Positions 45,350 to 54,929 are shown, counted from the first letter of the stretch. The stretch: 64,000 nt of DNA from Verrucomicrobiota bacterium (GCA_016235585.1 JACRJY010000012.1:1-64000), one strand, 5' to 3'. Numbers and translations are program-made. The notes: generated from the letters alone by a model not told the origin.

Positions 45350-46723
45350 TTACCCCGCCGTCTTCGCCGCCTTGAGCACGCATTCCACGCCTTCGCGCGC
45401 GCCTTCCACGATGAGCTTGGAGCCGTGATCGCTCACCACCTTGCGCGCCCACGCGACCATGTGGGAGACGTGCGTGTCGTCGTGGCCGGGGTCGTGGTGG
45501 AAGAGAAAGAGCTGTCTGGCGTTCGCGCTCATGGCGATGGCCACGGTGTCCTCCAGGCAGGTGTGGCCCCAGCCGATGTGGCGCGGGTATTCGCTCGCGT
45601 CGTATTGCGAGTCCATGATGAGCACGTCCACGTCGCGGAGGAACTCGACGAGCTTCGCATCCTGCTGCTTGGCGAACTCCATCGCCGCCGCCTCGTGGTC
45701 GGAGGGCGTGGCGGACTGGGTCTTGAGCCGGGTGAACGGCTCGTTGTCCGGGACGAAGGCGATGGAGCCGGCGCTGGTGTTGAGCCGGTAGCCGACGCAG
45801 ATGCCGGGGTGGTTCATGAACTGCGCCTGCACGGCGACCTTGCCGATGGAGAACTTCAGCTCCTTCAGTTCCTCCACCTTCAGGTAGCCGGGCATCTGCT
45901 GCATGCTGATGGGGAAATACGGGCTTTCCATCTGGCTGGAGAGCGTGCTTTCCAGCCCCTCCCGCGCGCCTTCGTAGCCAAGGATGCGGAGGGAATTCTT
46001 CGGGTTGTAGGCCGGGATGAAAAACGGGAAGCCCTGGATGTGATCCCAGTGCGTGTGGGTGATGAGCAGCGTAAGGCCCATCGGCTCGCCCTTGAACTCG
46101 GAAATCAGCTTCAAGCCCAGCGGGCGGATGCCCGTGCCGGCGTCGAGGACGATGATCTCGCCGTCCGCGCGCACCTCGACGCACGAGGTGTTGCCGCCGT
46201 AAAAGGCCGTGCCGGGGCCGGGCGTGGGGATCGAGCCGCGCACTCCCCAGAACCGCAGCCGAACCCCGGTGTCCTCCCCCGGGGCGATGGGGGCGGCGGC
46301 CGGCGGCTGGGCCTTTTTGCCCGCGCCGGCGGCGGCGGCTTTTTTTGCGGCCGGCGTGTCGCCGGTGAGCCGGTCGAGGGCGGCGGTGAGTTCAGCGGGA
46401 TCAATGGGCTTGATGAGATATTCGTTGGCTCCGGCTTCGAGGGCGTTGGTGCGGTCGGTGGGATAGGCGCTGGCTGTGGTGACGACGATCTTGGGCAGGC
46501 CGGAGCCGTTGTTGCGCTCGCGCAACTGACGGCAGACCTGGAAGCCGTTCATGCGCGGCATGAGCAGGTCGCAGACGACCACGTCCGGGCGGTGCCGGGC
46601 GGCCATTTCGAGGCCCGCTTCACCGTCGCCAGCCTCCAGCACCTGCCAGCCCTGCCGCTTGAAAACGCGCGCCAAAATCAGGCGCGTGCCGCGATCATCA
46701 TCAATCAACAGGGCGGTTTTCAT
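45350..46723 (-). CDS. Response regulator receiver fused to metallo-beta-lactamase-fold hydrolase
   Basis: N-terminal LLIDDDRGTRLILARVFKRQGW...PDVVVCDLLMPRMNG; C-terminal LLITHTHWDHIQGFPFF (HxHxDH). Confidence 0.93.
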   Translation of the reverse strand: MKTALLIDDDRGTRLILARVFKRQGWQVLEAGDGEAGLEMAARHRPDVVVCDLLMPRMNGFQVCRQLRERNNGSGLPKIVVTTASAYPTDRTNALEAGANEYLIKPIDPAELTAALDRLTGDTPAAKKAAAAGAGKKAQPPAAAPIAPGEDTGVRLRFWGVRGSIPTPGPGTAFYGGNTSCVEVRADGEIIVLDAGTGIRPLGLKLISEFKGEPMGLTLLITHTHWDHIQGFPFFIPAYNPKNSLRILGYEGAREGLESTLSSQMESPYFPISMQQMPGYLKVEELKELKFSIGKVAVQAQFMNHPGICVGYRLNTSAGSIAFVPDNEPFTRLKTQSATPSDHEAAAMEFAKQQDAKLVEFLRDVDVLIMDSQYDASEYPRHIGWGHTCLEDTVAIAMSANARQLFLFHHDPGHDDTHVSHMVAWARKVVSDHGSKLIVEGAREGVECVLKAAKTAG

Positions 46724-46847
46724 TCGAGATTTGGTGACAATGGATGAAAACTGGATGGATTACAAGCCCTTTGGACAGGCCCGGATGGCGGCCCGGAACA
46801 TTACGATCAACCGCAATAATCAGGGCCAGTTCCGGCCTTCGGAAAAA

Positions 46848-47615
46848 TCACTTTCCCGCCGTCCAGCCGCCCTCGATCAAGAACTCCGTGCCGGTGACGA
46901 ATGCCGACTCGTCGCTCGCCAGATACAGCGCGGCGGCGGCGATTTCTTCCGGCTTCGCCATCCGGCCCAGCGCCTGCGTCGAGGCCATCTCGTCGTAGGC
47001 TTTTTTCGGGTCGGGATACTCGGCCAGCCGCGCCTTGACGAACGGCGTCTCCACCCGGCCCGGGCAAATCGCATTCGCCCGGATGCCCTCGCGCGCGTGG
47101 TCGAGCGCGATGCACTTCGTCAGGCCCACCACGGCGAACTTCGTCGTGCAATACGCCAGCCGGTCGCGCACCGCGCACACCCCGCCGATGGACGCGAGGT
47201 TGATGATGTTCCCGGACTTGCGCGCGAGCATCCCGCCGATGAACGCCTTGGTCACGTTGAACACCCCGCGCACGTTCACCGCATACATTTTGTCGAGGTC
47301 GTGCCCCGTCGTCGTGGCCATCGTGCCGACATGGCCGATGCCGGCGTTGTTGACGAGAATGTCGAGGCGGCCCTTGCGTTCGTGAACAACGCGCGCGACT
47401 TCGGCACAGGAAGTTTCATCCGCCACGTCGAGCTTCAGAAACTCCGCCGCGCCGCCCGCCGCTTGGATTCGCGCGGCGGTTTCGGAACCCGTTTTTTCAT
47501 CCCGGTCGGTGACGAAGACAAACGCGCCGGCCTTGGCAAATGTCTCCGCGATGGCCGTGCCGATGCCGGAACCCGCGCCGGTGACGAGCGAGATTTTTTC
47601 TTTCAAGCTGAACAT
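46848..47615 (-). CDS. SDR family oxidoreductase
   Basis: ISLVTGAGSGIGTAIAETFAKAG; YCTTKFAVVGLTKCIALD; SAFVTGTEFLIEGGWTAGK. Confidence 0.92.
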   Translation of the reverse strand: MFSLKEKISLVTGAGSGIGTAIAETFAKAGAFVFVTDRDEKTGSETAARIQAAGGAAEFLKLDVADETSCAEVARVVHERKGRLDILVNNAGIGHVGTMATTTGHDLDKMYAVNVRGVFNVTKAFIGGMLARKSGNIINLASIGGVCAVRDRLAYCTTKFAVVGLTKCIALDHAREGIRANAICPGRVETPFVKARLAEYPDPKKAYDEMASTQALGRMAKPEEIAAAALYLASDESAFVTGTEFLIEGGWTAGK

Positions 47616-47673
47616 GGCGGCGAATCTGGCGAAGGCACGCGGCGGCGGCAACTGTCTTTTGAACCCGAAGTGG

Positions 47674-47797
47674 AACCACGGAAAACACGGAAGACACGGA
47701 AGAAATTGAAACTCGGAGACTTCGGGGCGGAACGAACCGATGCAGGCCACCGCTGGCGACCGCGCCAGTTTCCGTGTAGTCCGTGTCTTCCGTGGTT
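47674..47797. repeat. ACCACGGAA/CACGGAA inverted-repeat element, copy 2
   Basis: aaccacggaaaacacggaagacacggaa ... ttccgtgtagtccgtgtcttccgtggtt. Confidence 0.85.
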
Positions 47798-47830
47798 GTC
47801 GGCCTGGCGCGCGGCGCTTAACTTCGGGCC

Positions 47831-48691
47831 GTGACGATTCTTGAAGTCATCCGGCGCAGCGCGGAGTTCCTCGGCCAGCGCGGCGTGGACTCGCCGCGCC
47901 TGCAAATCGAGCTGCTCCTCGCGCACGTGCTGCGGACGCCGCGTCTGAAACTTTACCTGAACTTCGAGCGCACGCTCACCGAGCCGGAGCTCGCGCAACT
48001 GCGCGAACTCGTCCGCCGCCGCGCCGCGCGCGAGCCGCTCCAGCACCTGCTCGGATCCACTTCGTTCTGCGGCCTGGAATTTGAAGTGAACCGCGACGTG
48101 CTCATCCCGCGCCCGGAAACCGAACTCCTCGCCGAGCGCGCGTGGAATCACCTCTCACCTCTCACCTCTCACCTCTCAACTGCTCTGGACTTCGGCACCG
48201 GCAGCGGCTGCCTCGCCGTGACGCTCGCGGTGAAGTGCCCGGCGGCGCGCGTGACCGCGCTCGACATTTCCGGCGCGGCGCTTGAAGTCGCCCGCCGCAA
48301 CGCCCAGCGCCACGGTGTCGGCGACCGCGTAGAATTTGTGGAGAGCGACGGTTTCGCTGCGCTGAACGGCGACAGCCGCTGCGACCTGATTGTCTCGAAT
48401 CCGCCCTACATCGTCACCGGCGAAATCGCCGCGCTCCAGCCGGAGGTGCGCGATTTCGACCCGCGACCCGCGCTGGACGGCGGCGCGGACGGCCTGGATT
48501 TTTACCGGCGGCTCGCGGCGGAAGCCGGACAGTTTCTGAACGAACACGGAAAAATCATGCTGGAATTCGGCGACGGCCAGGCCGACGCGATAAAAAATCT
48601 GTTCCAGGCACAGAAGTGGATTGTCGAGGCGGTGGAAAACGACTACACACAGCGGCAGAGAATTTTGATCGCCCGTCCGGCGCGGGCGTGA
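47831..48691 (+). CDS. prmC: Peptide chain release factor N5-glutamine methyltransferase
   Basis: QHLLGSTSFCGLEFEVNRDVLIPRPETELLAE; LDFGTGSGCLAVTLAV; DLIVSNPPYI. Confidence 0.95.
   Translation: MTILEVIRRSAEFLGQRGVDSPRLQIELLLAHVLRTPRLKLYLNFERTLTEPELAQLRELVRRRAAREPLQHLLGSTSFCGLEFEVNRDVLIPRPETELLAERAWNHLSPLTSHLSTALDFGTGSGCLAVTLAVKCPAARVTALDISGAALEVARRNAQRHGVGDRVEFVESDGFAALNGDSRCDLIVSNPPYIVTGEIAALQPEVRDFDPRPALDGGADGLDFYRRLAAEAGQFLNEHGKIMLEFGDGQADAIKNLFQAQKWIVEAVENDYTQRQRILIARPARA
48148..48175. repeat. 4 x 7-bp tandem repeat (TCACCTC) inside prmC
   Basis: tcacctc x4 followed by tcaac; encodes NHLSPLTSHLST linker. Confidence 0.9.
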
Positions 48692-48730
48692 GCGGTTCGG
48701 GCGGCGGAATAGCGAAACCATTTTCATCAC

Positions 48731-49993
48731 ATGGACAGTCTCTTGATCAAAGGCGGCGTGCCGTTGCACGGCGATGTCACCATCAGCGGCGCGAAGAACG
48801 CCGTGCTCCCCATCATGGCGGCGACGCTGCTGACGGCGGAGAAGTGCGTCATCCGGCGCGTGCCGGATTTGAGCGACGTGAAGTTCATGGGCAAAATCCT
48901 CGCCTCGCTCGGCGCGGAAGTGAAGGCCGAGGGCGACACCGTCACCGTGCAGGCCGCGAAGATCAAGGGCGTGGGCGACTACGACTTGATCCGCAAGATG
49001 CGCGGCTCGATCTGCATCCTCGGCCCGCTCCTGGCGCGGCTGCACAAGGCGAAAGTCTCGCTGCCCGGCGGCTGTGTCATCGGCACGCGGCCCATTGACC
49101 TGCACTTGAAGGGACTCCGCGCGCTCGGCGTGGGCATCAAGGTTGAGTCGGGTTACATCCTCGCCACGGCGAAGAAACTGACCGGCGCGGATTTGTTCCT
49201 CGGCGGACGCGCCGGCCCGACGGTGCTTGGCACGGCGAACATCATCATGGCCGCCGTGTTGGCGGAGGGCGTGACGCTCATCGAGAGCGCCGCGTGCGAG
49301 CCGGAGGTGATGGACTTGTGCAACTTCCTCACGGCGATGGGCGCGAAAATCACCGGCGTCGGCAGCCCTACCATCACCATCACCGGTGTGAAGGAACTGC
49401 ACGGCGCGGAGCACGAGGTCATTCCCGACCGCATCGAGGCGGCGACCTATGCCATCGCCGCCGCCGCCACGAACGGCGAGGTCACGCTCCACGGCGCGCG
49501 TGCCGAGCATATGAACGCCGTGCTCGACAAGCTGCGCGAGAGCGGCGTGAAGGTCGAGCGTCAGGGCGCGGCGCTCAAGGTGCGGCGCGGCGGACGGCTC
49601 AAGCCCGTGGACATCACTACGCTGCCCTACGCGGGTTTCCCGACGGACGTGCAGGCGCAGATGATGGCGCTGATGATCCTCACGCCCGGCATCAGCATCA
49701 TCACCGAGCGGATTTTTGAATCGCGTTTCACGCACGCCGCCGAGCTGATGCGGCTTGGCGCGGACATTTCGATTGAAGGGCCGAGCGCGATTGTGAAGGG
49801 CGGCAAGCCGTTGAGCGGCGCGCCGGTGATGGCGAGCGACCTGCGCGCCTCCGCCGCGCTGGTCATCGCCGGCCTGTGCGCCAAGGGCGCGACGCAGGTG
49901 AACCGCATCTATCATCTCGACCGCGGCTACGAGAAGATGGACGACAAGCTCAAAGCCCTCGGCGCGCGCATCGAGCGCGTGGAGGAGACCTGA
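48731..49993 (+). CDS. murA: UDP-N-acetylglucosamine 1-carboxyvinyltransferase
   Basis: GDVTISGAKNAVLPIMAATLL; LPGGCVIGTRPIDLHLKGL (catalytic Cys); YAGFPTDVQAQMMAL. Confidence 0.97.
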   Translation: MDSLLIKGGVPLHGDVTISGAKNAVLPIMAATLLTAEKCVIRRVPDLSDVKFMGKILASLGAEVKAEGDTVTVQAAKIKGVGDYDLIRKMRGSICILGPLLARLHKAKVSLPGGCVIGTRPIDLHLKGLRALGVGIKVESGYILATAKKLTGADLFLGGRAGPTVLGTANIIMAAVLAEGVTLIESAACEPEVMDLCNFLTAMGAKITGVGSPTITITGVKELHGAEHEVIPDRIEAATYAIAAAATNGEVTLHGARAEHMNAVLDKLRESGVKVERQGAALKVRRGGRLKPVDITTLPYAGFPTDVQAQMMALMILTPGISIITERIFESRFTHAAELMRLGADISIEGPSAIVKGGKPLSGAPVMASDLRASAALVIAGLCAKGATQVNRIYHLDRGYEKMDDKLKALGARIERVEET

Positions 49994-49996
49994 CCG

Positions 49997-51820
49997 TTGG
50001 CCGGCGAACTCCAGCGCGCGTTCCGTTTCTTCCGGCCCGACCGGTCGCGCGTGGCCGTGGTGTTCACACTGATGCTGGGCGGCATCGGGCTGAACCTCCT
50101 CAAGCCCTGGCCGCTGGCGCTCATCGTGGACTGCGTGCTGGGCGGCAAGCCGCTCCCGGCGTGGCTTGGTGAATGGGGCGACGGCGCGGCGGGAAAATCG
50201 CGGCTCGTGTTCATGTTGAGTTTGTCGGTGCTCGCGCTGCATCTGGTTCAAGGCGCGCTGTCCGCGTTGCAAAACTTTCTCGCCATCGGCGTCGGCCTGC
50301 GCGGATTGCAGCGCGTGCGGAACGATGTCTTCGCCAGCCTCCAGCGGCTTTCGCTCAAGTTCCATCACGGCGCGAAAAGCGGCGACCTCATCTACCGCGC
50401 GGCGTGGGACACGTTTTCGTTCCAGACACTTTTCCAGCAAGGCCTGATGACCACGGCCAGCGCAACGGTCTCGCTCGCGTTGATGGTGGTGGTGATGGCG
50501 AAACTCAACTTCCTGCTCACGCTCGTGGCGCTGGCGACCGTGCCGCTGGTGGTGGCGGCGATAAAATTCTTCGGCACGAAAATGACCGAGCGCGGCGCGC
50601 TGGCGCAGCAGGCCGACAGCGCCGTGACTTCGCTCGTGCAGCAGAACATCGCGGCGCTGCCGCTCATCCAGAGCTACACGCGCGAGGCGCACGAGGAGGA
50701 GAAATTCACCGCGCAAACCGCCAGCGCGCAGGAGCGGCGTCTCGCGCAGCACGGCTGGGAGCTGCTCTACTGGCTGGCGCTCACCGTCGCGTTCGGCCTT
50801 GGCACGGCGGCGATCGTGTATCTCGGCGCGATGCAGGTGCTCGATGGCAAGCTGACTGTCGGCGCGCTGCTGATTTTTCTCGCCTACCTCGCGCAGCTTT
50901 ACGAGCCGCTCAACCAGCTCTCGCACGTCGGCGCGACGGTGGCCGGGGCGCGGGCTGGGGTGAAGCGGGTGTTCGAGATTCTCGACAGCGAGGAGGAAGT
51001 GAAGGAGGCGGCGAACGCGAGGGCGGTGAAACATTCAACATTCAACATTCAACATTCAACATCGAACGAAGCGCCGCCGCTTTTGGTGAGCGGTGAAATT
51101 TGTTTCGCCAACGTGTCCTTCCGCTACCAGCAGGAGCGCGAGATTTTGTCCGGCATCTCGTTTGAACTGAAGCCCGGCGAGTCCGCCGCGATTATCGGCC
51201 CCAGCGGCGTGGGCAAGACGACGCTGATGAATCTTCTCCCGCGCTTCTACGATCCGACCGGCGGCGCGGTGCGGCTCGACGGCGCGGACTTGCGCGAGTT
51301 GAAGCTGAAAGACTTGCGCGAGCAGATCGCCGTCGTGTTGCAGGAGCCGATTCTCCTGCCGGCGACGATTGCCGAGAACATCGCCTGCGGCAAGCCGGGC
51401 GCGACTCGCGACGACATCGAAGCTGCCGCGCGGGCCGCGAACGCCGACACGTTCATCCGCAAGCTGCCGCAGGGCTACGACACGCCGGTGGGCGAGGGCG
51501 CGGCGCGCTTGAGCGTGGGCGAGAAGCAGCGGCTCAACCTCGCGCGGGCCTTTCTGAAAAACGCGCCCATCCTCCTGCTCGACGAGCCGACCAGCGCGCT
51601 CGACGCCGAGAGCGAGGCGCTCGTGGTCGCGAGCCTGAACGACTTGATGAAAGGCCGCACCGTGCTGATGGTCGCGCACCGCTTGAGCACCATCCGCCGC
51701 GTGACGAAAATCATCGTGCTGGAGAATGGACGCATCGCGGAGATGGGCCGCCACGAGGAACTGCTTGCACGCGGCGGTTACTATTCCCGCGTCGCCAGCG
51801 GGCAGGTGAGCTTGGATTAA
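49997..51820 (+). CDS. ABC transporter, fused permease/ATP-binding (MsbA-like)
   Basis: TTG start; Walker A GPSGVGKTT; LSVGEKQRLNLARAFLKNAPILLLDEPTSALDAESE. Confidence 0.93.
   Translation: MAGELQRAFRFFRPDRSRVAVVFTLMLGGIGLNLLKPWPLALIVDCVLGGKPLPAWLGEWGDGAAGKSRLVFMLSLSVLALHLVQGALSALQNFLAIGVGLRGLQRVRNDVFASLQRLSLKFHHGAKSGDLIYRAAWDTFSFQTLFQQGLMTTASATVSLALMVVVMAKLNFLLTLVALATVPLVVAAIKFFGTKMTERGALAQQADSAVTSLVQQNIAALPLIQSYTREAHEEEKFTAQTASAQERRLAQHGWELLYWLALTVAFGLGTAAIVYLGAMQVLDGKLTVGALLIFLAYLAQLYEPLNQLSHVGATVAGARAGVKRVFEILDSEEEVKEAANARAVKHSTFNIQHSTSNEAPPLLVSGEICFANVSFRYQQEREILSGISFELKPGESAAIIGPSGVGKTTLMNLLPRFYDPTGGAVRLDGADLRELKLKDLREQIAVVLQEPILLPATIAENIACGKPGATRDDIEAAARAANADTFIRKLPQGYDTPVGEGAARLSVGEKQRLNLARAFLKNAPILLLDEPTSALDAESEALVVASLNDLMKGRTVLMVAHRLSTIRRVTKIIVLENGRIAEMGRHEELLARGGYYSRVASGQVSLD
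51031..51065. repeat. 4 x 7-bp tandem repeat (ACATTCA) plus one degenerate unit, inside the ABC transporter gene
   Basis: acattca x4 then acatcga; encodes KHSTFNIQHSTSNE between TMD and NBD. Confidence 0.9.
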
Positions 51821-51833
51821 CCGCAGGCATGAG

Positions 51834-52130
51834 ATGGAGCCTGAGGAATTGTTCAACTACTGCGAGGCGGGACTGTGGTTCGTCGTCGCGGTGATTCTAT
51901 TTCTCAAGTCCCGCCGGACGGAGCCGATGCAAAGGAAACTCGCAGGCAAAACGGCAGCGGCCTTCGCCGTGTTCGCGATCACCGATTTGATCGAGGCGCA
52001 GACCGGCGCGTGGTGGAGGCCGTGGTGGCTCTTCGTGCTCAAGGCGGCGTGCGTGCTGGTGTTCGTGACGGCGTGGTGGAGATACCGGCGGCTGGGCAGA
52101 AAATCACCGCCATCGGACAGGCCAAATTGA
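51834..52130 (+). CDS. Small membrane protein, hypothetical (98 aa)
   Basis: Hydrophobic segments FVVAVILFLKS, AAFAVFAITDLI, LFVLKAACVLVFVTAW. Confidence 0.6.
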   Translation: MEPEELFNYCEAGLWFVVAVILFLKSRRTEPMQRKLAGKTAAAFAVFAITDLIEAQTGAWWRPWWLFVLKAACVLVFVTAWWRYRRLGRKSPPSDRPN

Positions 52131-52221
52131 TGCCGGACGGGCGGTTCGCTTCCAGGCTTGGTTCCCGGGAGAATTTTCCGCGCCAAGCTCATGCTTGCCA
52201 AAACACGGGTTATCTGGCTTT

Positions 52222-52512
52222 ATGCAGGCAAATCCAAATCTCAACGAACCACCAACCGTGAACCTCTCCTCCTATGCCGTCGGTCAGGCCGTCTTTGTGC
52301 GGACGGACACGGTGGACTACGAGGAGAAAACCATCGCGTTCTCCTCGCTGGAGGAACTGGTCAAGGTCTGCTCCGAGCCGCACCCGAACATGCTGCTGGA
52401 AAAAATCATCATTCACAGCCTCGGTGGTGGCGAGCCGAGCGCGCTCACGCTGGGCTTCATCTCCTGCACCAAGGGCCAGCGCCCCGGCAACCCGGCGAAG
52501 GTCGGAGTTTGA
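52222..52512 (+). CDS. Conserved small hypothetical protein
   Basis: MQANPNLNEPPTVNLSSYAVGQAVFVRTDTVDYEEKTIAFSSLEELVKVC... Confidence 0.6.
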   Translation: MQANPNLNEPPTVNLSSYAVGQAVFVRTDTVDYEEKTIAFSSLEELVKVCSEPHPNMLLEKIIIHSLGGGEPSALTLGFISCTKGQRPGNPAKVGV

Positions 52513-52521
52513 GAGGCGGAG

Positions 52522-52639
52522 AACCACGGAAAACACGGAGCACACCGAAGCGGTTGGAATTTCATCCGGTGGGCAGTGAATTTCTTGCCGCAACCTACTC
52601 CTTCCTCCCCTTTCCGTGTCTTCCGTGTGCTCCGTGGTT
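52522..52639. repeat. ACCACGGAA/CACGGAA inverted-repeat element, copy 3
   Basis: aaccacggaaaacacggagcacaccgaag ... tttccgtgtcttccgtgtgctccgtggtt. Confidence 0.85.
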
Positions 52640-52664
52640 CCATCTCTGGAAACCATGGCGGCAC

Positions 52665-53381
52665 TCATCCCAGGTCGGAAAAAATCACCGTGCTCTGCCG
52701 TGCCCGCAGAACATTCGCGAGCGGCGTCGCGCCGTCGGGAAGCAGCGACTGGCGCAACGCCTCCTCCTTACCCGCGCCGGAGGCGAGCACCCAAACCTTT
52801 TGCGCCGCCGCCAGCACGGGATAACCCAGCGTGATGCGCCGGGGCGGCGGCTTGCCCGCTGTCACCGCGCGATAAACGCGAGCATCGGTCAAACACTCCG
52901 GCGGCTCACCAGGAAAAAGTGATGCCACGTGGCCGTCCTCGCCCATGCCGAGGAACACCATGTCGAGCACCGGCTGGCCGTCGCGCGTGGTCGTGGCAAA
53001 GCGGCGAAGTTCGGTTGCCGCTTCTTCAGCAGCGCGCTCTGGTTCGACCTCGCCGCGCACGCGGTGAATTTGCACCGGAGGAATCCCCAGCGGCGTGAAC
53101 AGGAGTAGTTGAGCGGAGGCGAAGTTGCTTTCGTTGTGATCAGGCGGCACGCACCGCTCATCCGCCCAGAAGAAATGGACTCCGCGAAAAAGTTCGCTTC
53201 GTCTCGCCGCCTGTTCCGCCACGGCGGAGAAAAAATCCTTCGCGATGCGCCCACCGGAGAGCGCGGCGGTGTAGTTGGCGCTCGCATTCGTTCGTGCCGC
53301 GAGTTCTTCGAGCCAGCGCTGCGCGACAGTGTCCGCCAGTTCGCGCGGCGAAAGGCAGCGAGTGATTTCAAAATTGCCCAT
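52665..53381 (-). CDS. pgl: 6-phosphogluconolactonase
   Basis: AALSGGRIAKDFFSAVAEQ; FFWADERCVPPDHNESNF; MVFLGMGEDGHVASLFPG. Confidence 0.92.
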   Translation of the reverse strand: MGNFEITRCLSPRELADTVAQRWLEELAARTNASANYTAALSGGRIAKDFFSAVAEQAARRSELFRGVHFFWADERCVPPDHNESNFASAQLLLFTPLGIPPVQIHRVRGEVEPERAAEEAATELRRFATTTRDGQPVLDMVFLGMGEDGHVASLFPGEPPECLTDARVYRAVTAGKPPPRRITLGYPVLAAAQKVWVLASGAGKEEALRQSLLPDGATPLANVLRARQSTVIFSDLG

Positions 53382-53485
53382 GCCTGTTTGTAACCGGGCG
53401 CCGCCCGATTGTCCGCATGATTCAAGATGCCCGCTTGTCTTTTCCCGCAATCTTGCTTTGCTCATGTGCGCGCATCTGCGACACG

Positions 53486-54655
53486 ATGAAACTCAAACAC
53501 GGCCTGCATCTGGCCTACTGCACCAACATCCACCGCGGCGAAACCTGGCCGCAGACGCTGGATTCCCTCAAGCAGTTCACGCTTGCCGTGCGCCAGAAGG
53601 TTTGCCCGGACAAGCCCTACGCCATCGGCCTGCGGCTCGGCGACACGGCGGCACGTGAGCTGGCCGAACCCGCCACGCTGTTCGCGTTCCAAAAGTGGCT
53701 CGACGCGAACCAGTGCTACGTTTTCACGATCAACGGATTTCCCTACGGCAAGTTTCACGGCGCGCGCGTGAAAGAGCAGGTCTACGCGCCGGACTGGACG
53801 ACGCCGGAGCGCCTCGACTACACGAACCGGCTTTTTGATCTGCTCGCGCAACTCGTGCCCGACGGCGTCGAGGGCAGCGTGAGCACCGTGCCGGTGTCGT
53901 TCAAGGAATTCATCCGCGACGAGCGACAAGTGCGCGAGGCGCGGGCGAATCTCTGGCGCTGCGTCGAGCACATCGAGAAACTCACGCGCCAAACTGGAAA
54001 AAAACTTCACCTCGGCCTGGAGCCGGAGCCGCTCTGCTATCTGGAAACCACCGCCGAGACGGTGAAATTCTTCGAGCAACTGCGCGCCGACCGGCCCGGC
54101 GACCTGCGGCTCGACGAACACCTCGGCGTGAATTACGATTGCTGCCATCTTGCCGTCGAATACGAGCATCCACGCGAAGCCATCGGTCGCCTTCGGCAGC
54201 ACGGCATCAAGATCAGCAAGATTCATTTGAGTTCCGCGCTCAAGTTGCGCCCCACCGCCGAGGCGCGGCAGGCGCTGCACGCGTTCGCGGATGACATTTA
54301 TTTCCACCAAGTCATCGCCCGCGCCGCCGACGGCACGATCACGCGGCACAAGGATTTGGATGTCGCGCTCGCGCTGCACAACCACCTGCCGCCGCGCGTG
54401 GACGACGAGTGGCGCATCCATTTCCACGTGCCGCTGCACAGCCCGCCCACGGCGCTCTTCGACACTACGGCGGATCATCTGCTTGGCGTGCTGGACGAGG
54501 TGCGGGCGCATCCGCAGATGTGCGCGCACTTCGAGATGGAGACCTACACGTGGGAAGTCATGCCGGCAGAGATGAAACGGCGCAACGTGGTGGATCAGCT
54601 CGTCAGCGAATACGAGTGGACGCTCAAGGAATTTTCCAAACGCGGGCTGTGCTGA
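53486..54655 (+). CDS. eboE: EboE-like metabolite traffic protein (TIM-barrel)
   Basis: LKHGLHLAYCTNIHRGETWPQTLDSLKQFTLAVRQKVCPDKPYAIGLRLGDTAARELAEP; LGLEPEPLCYLETTAETVKFF. Confidence 0.88.
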   Translation: MKLKHGLHLAYCTNIHRGETWPQTLDSLKQFTLAVRQKVCPDKPYAIGLRLGDTAARELAEPATLFAFQKWLDANQCYVFTINGFPYGKFHGARVKEQVYAPDWTTPERLDYTNRLFDLLAQLVPDGVEGSVSTVPVSFKEFIRDERQVREARANLWRCVEHIEKLTRQTGKKLHLGLEPEPLCYLETTAETVKFFEQLRADRPGDLRLDEHLGVNYDCCHLAVEYEHPREAIGRLRQHGIKISKIHLSSALKLRPTAEARQALHAFADDIYFHQVIARAADGTITRHKDLDVALALHNHLPPRVDDEWRIHFHVPLHSPPTALFDTTADHLLGVLDEVRAHPQMCAHFEMETYTWEVMPAEMKRRNVVDQLVSEYEWTLKEFSKRGLC

Positions 54656-54720
54656 ACGTGAAAAAGGAATTGAAAACTTGCCCAAGTGCGAGCGTGGAGC
54701 GTGTTTCGTTTGCCGCGTTC

Positions 54721-54875
54721 CCCCTCACCCTGACCCTCTCCCCCGGGGAGAGGGAACAACCAGCGCCAGCTTTTGATAATTCGTTGGCGCGTTCGGCCAA
54801 CACCGCGCCCGGTTTGCTCGAAAGGCGGAATACGATTCTCCCTCTCCTCCGGGGAGAGGGCCGGGGTGAGGGGGA
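54721..54875. repeat. CCCTCACCC..CCCTCTCCC / GGGAGAGGG..GGGTGAGGG inverted repeat between eboE and eboC
   Basis: cccctcaccctgaccctctcccccggggagaggg ... ccctctcctccggggagagggccggggtgaggggg. Confidence 0.85.
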
Positions 54876-54929
54876 AGGACGCAACCAGTTTGCGAGCGGT
54901 TGCATTTCCAGCCCGGCTTTCGCTAAAGA

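Noticed and set aside
45425-46747. 440-aa plus-strand ORF opposite the response regulator-MBL gene
   Set aside because: Shadow ORF; the minus strand has intact receiver and MBL motifs
47603-48151. Minus-strand ORFs with RKTRKTRK/HGRHGRN-like peptides around 47.6-48.1 kb
   Set aside because: Translation of the ACCACGGAA dispersed repeat, not a real protein
48176-51034. 952-aa minus-strand ORF opposite prmC/murA/ABC transporter
   Set aside because: Shadow ORF of high-GC coding DNA; Arg/His-rich, no domains, and opposes three confidently identified genes
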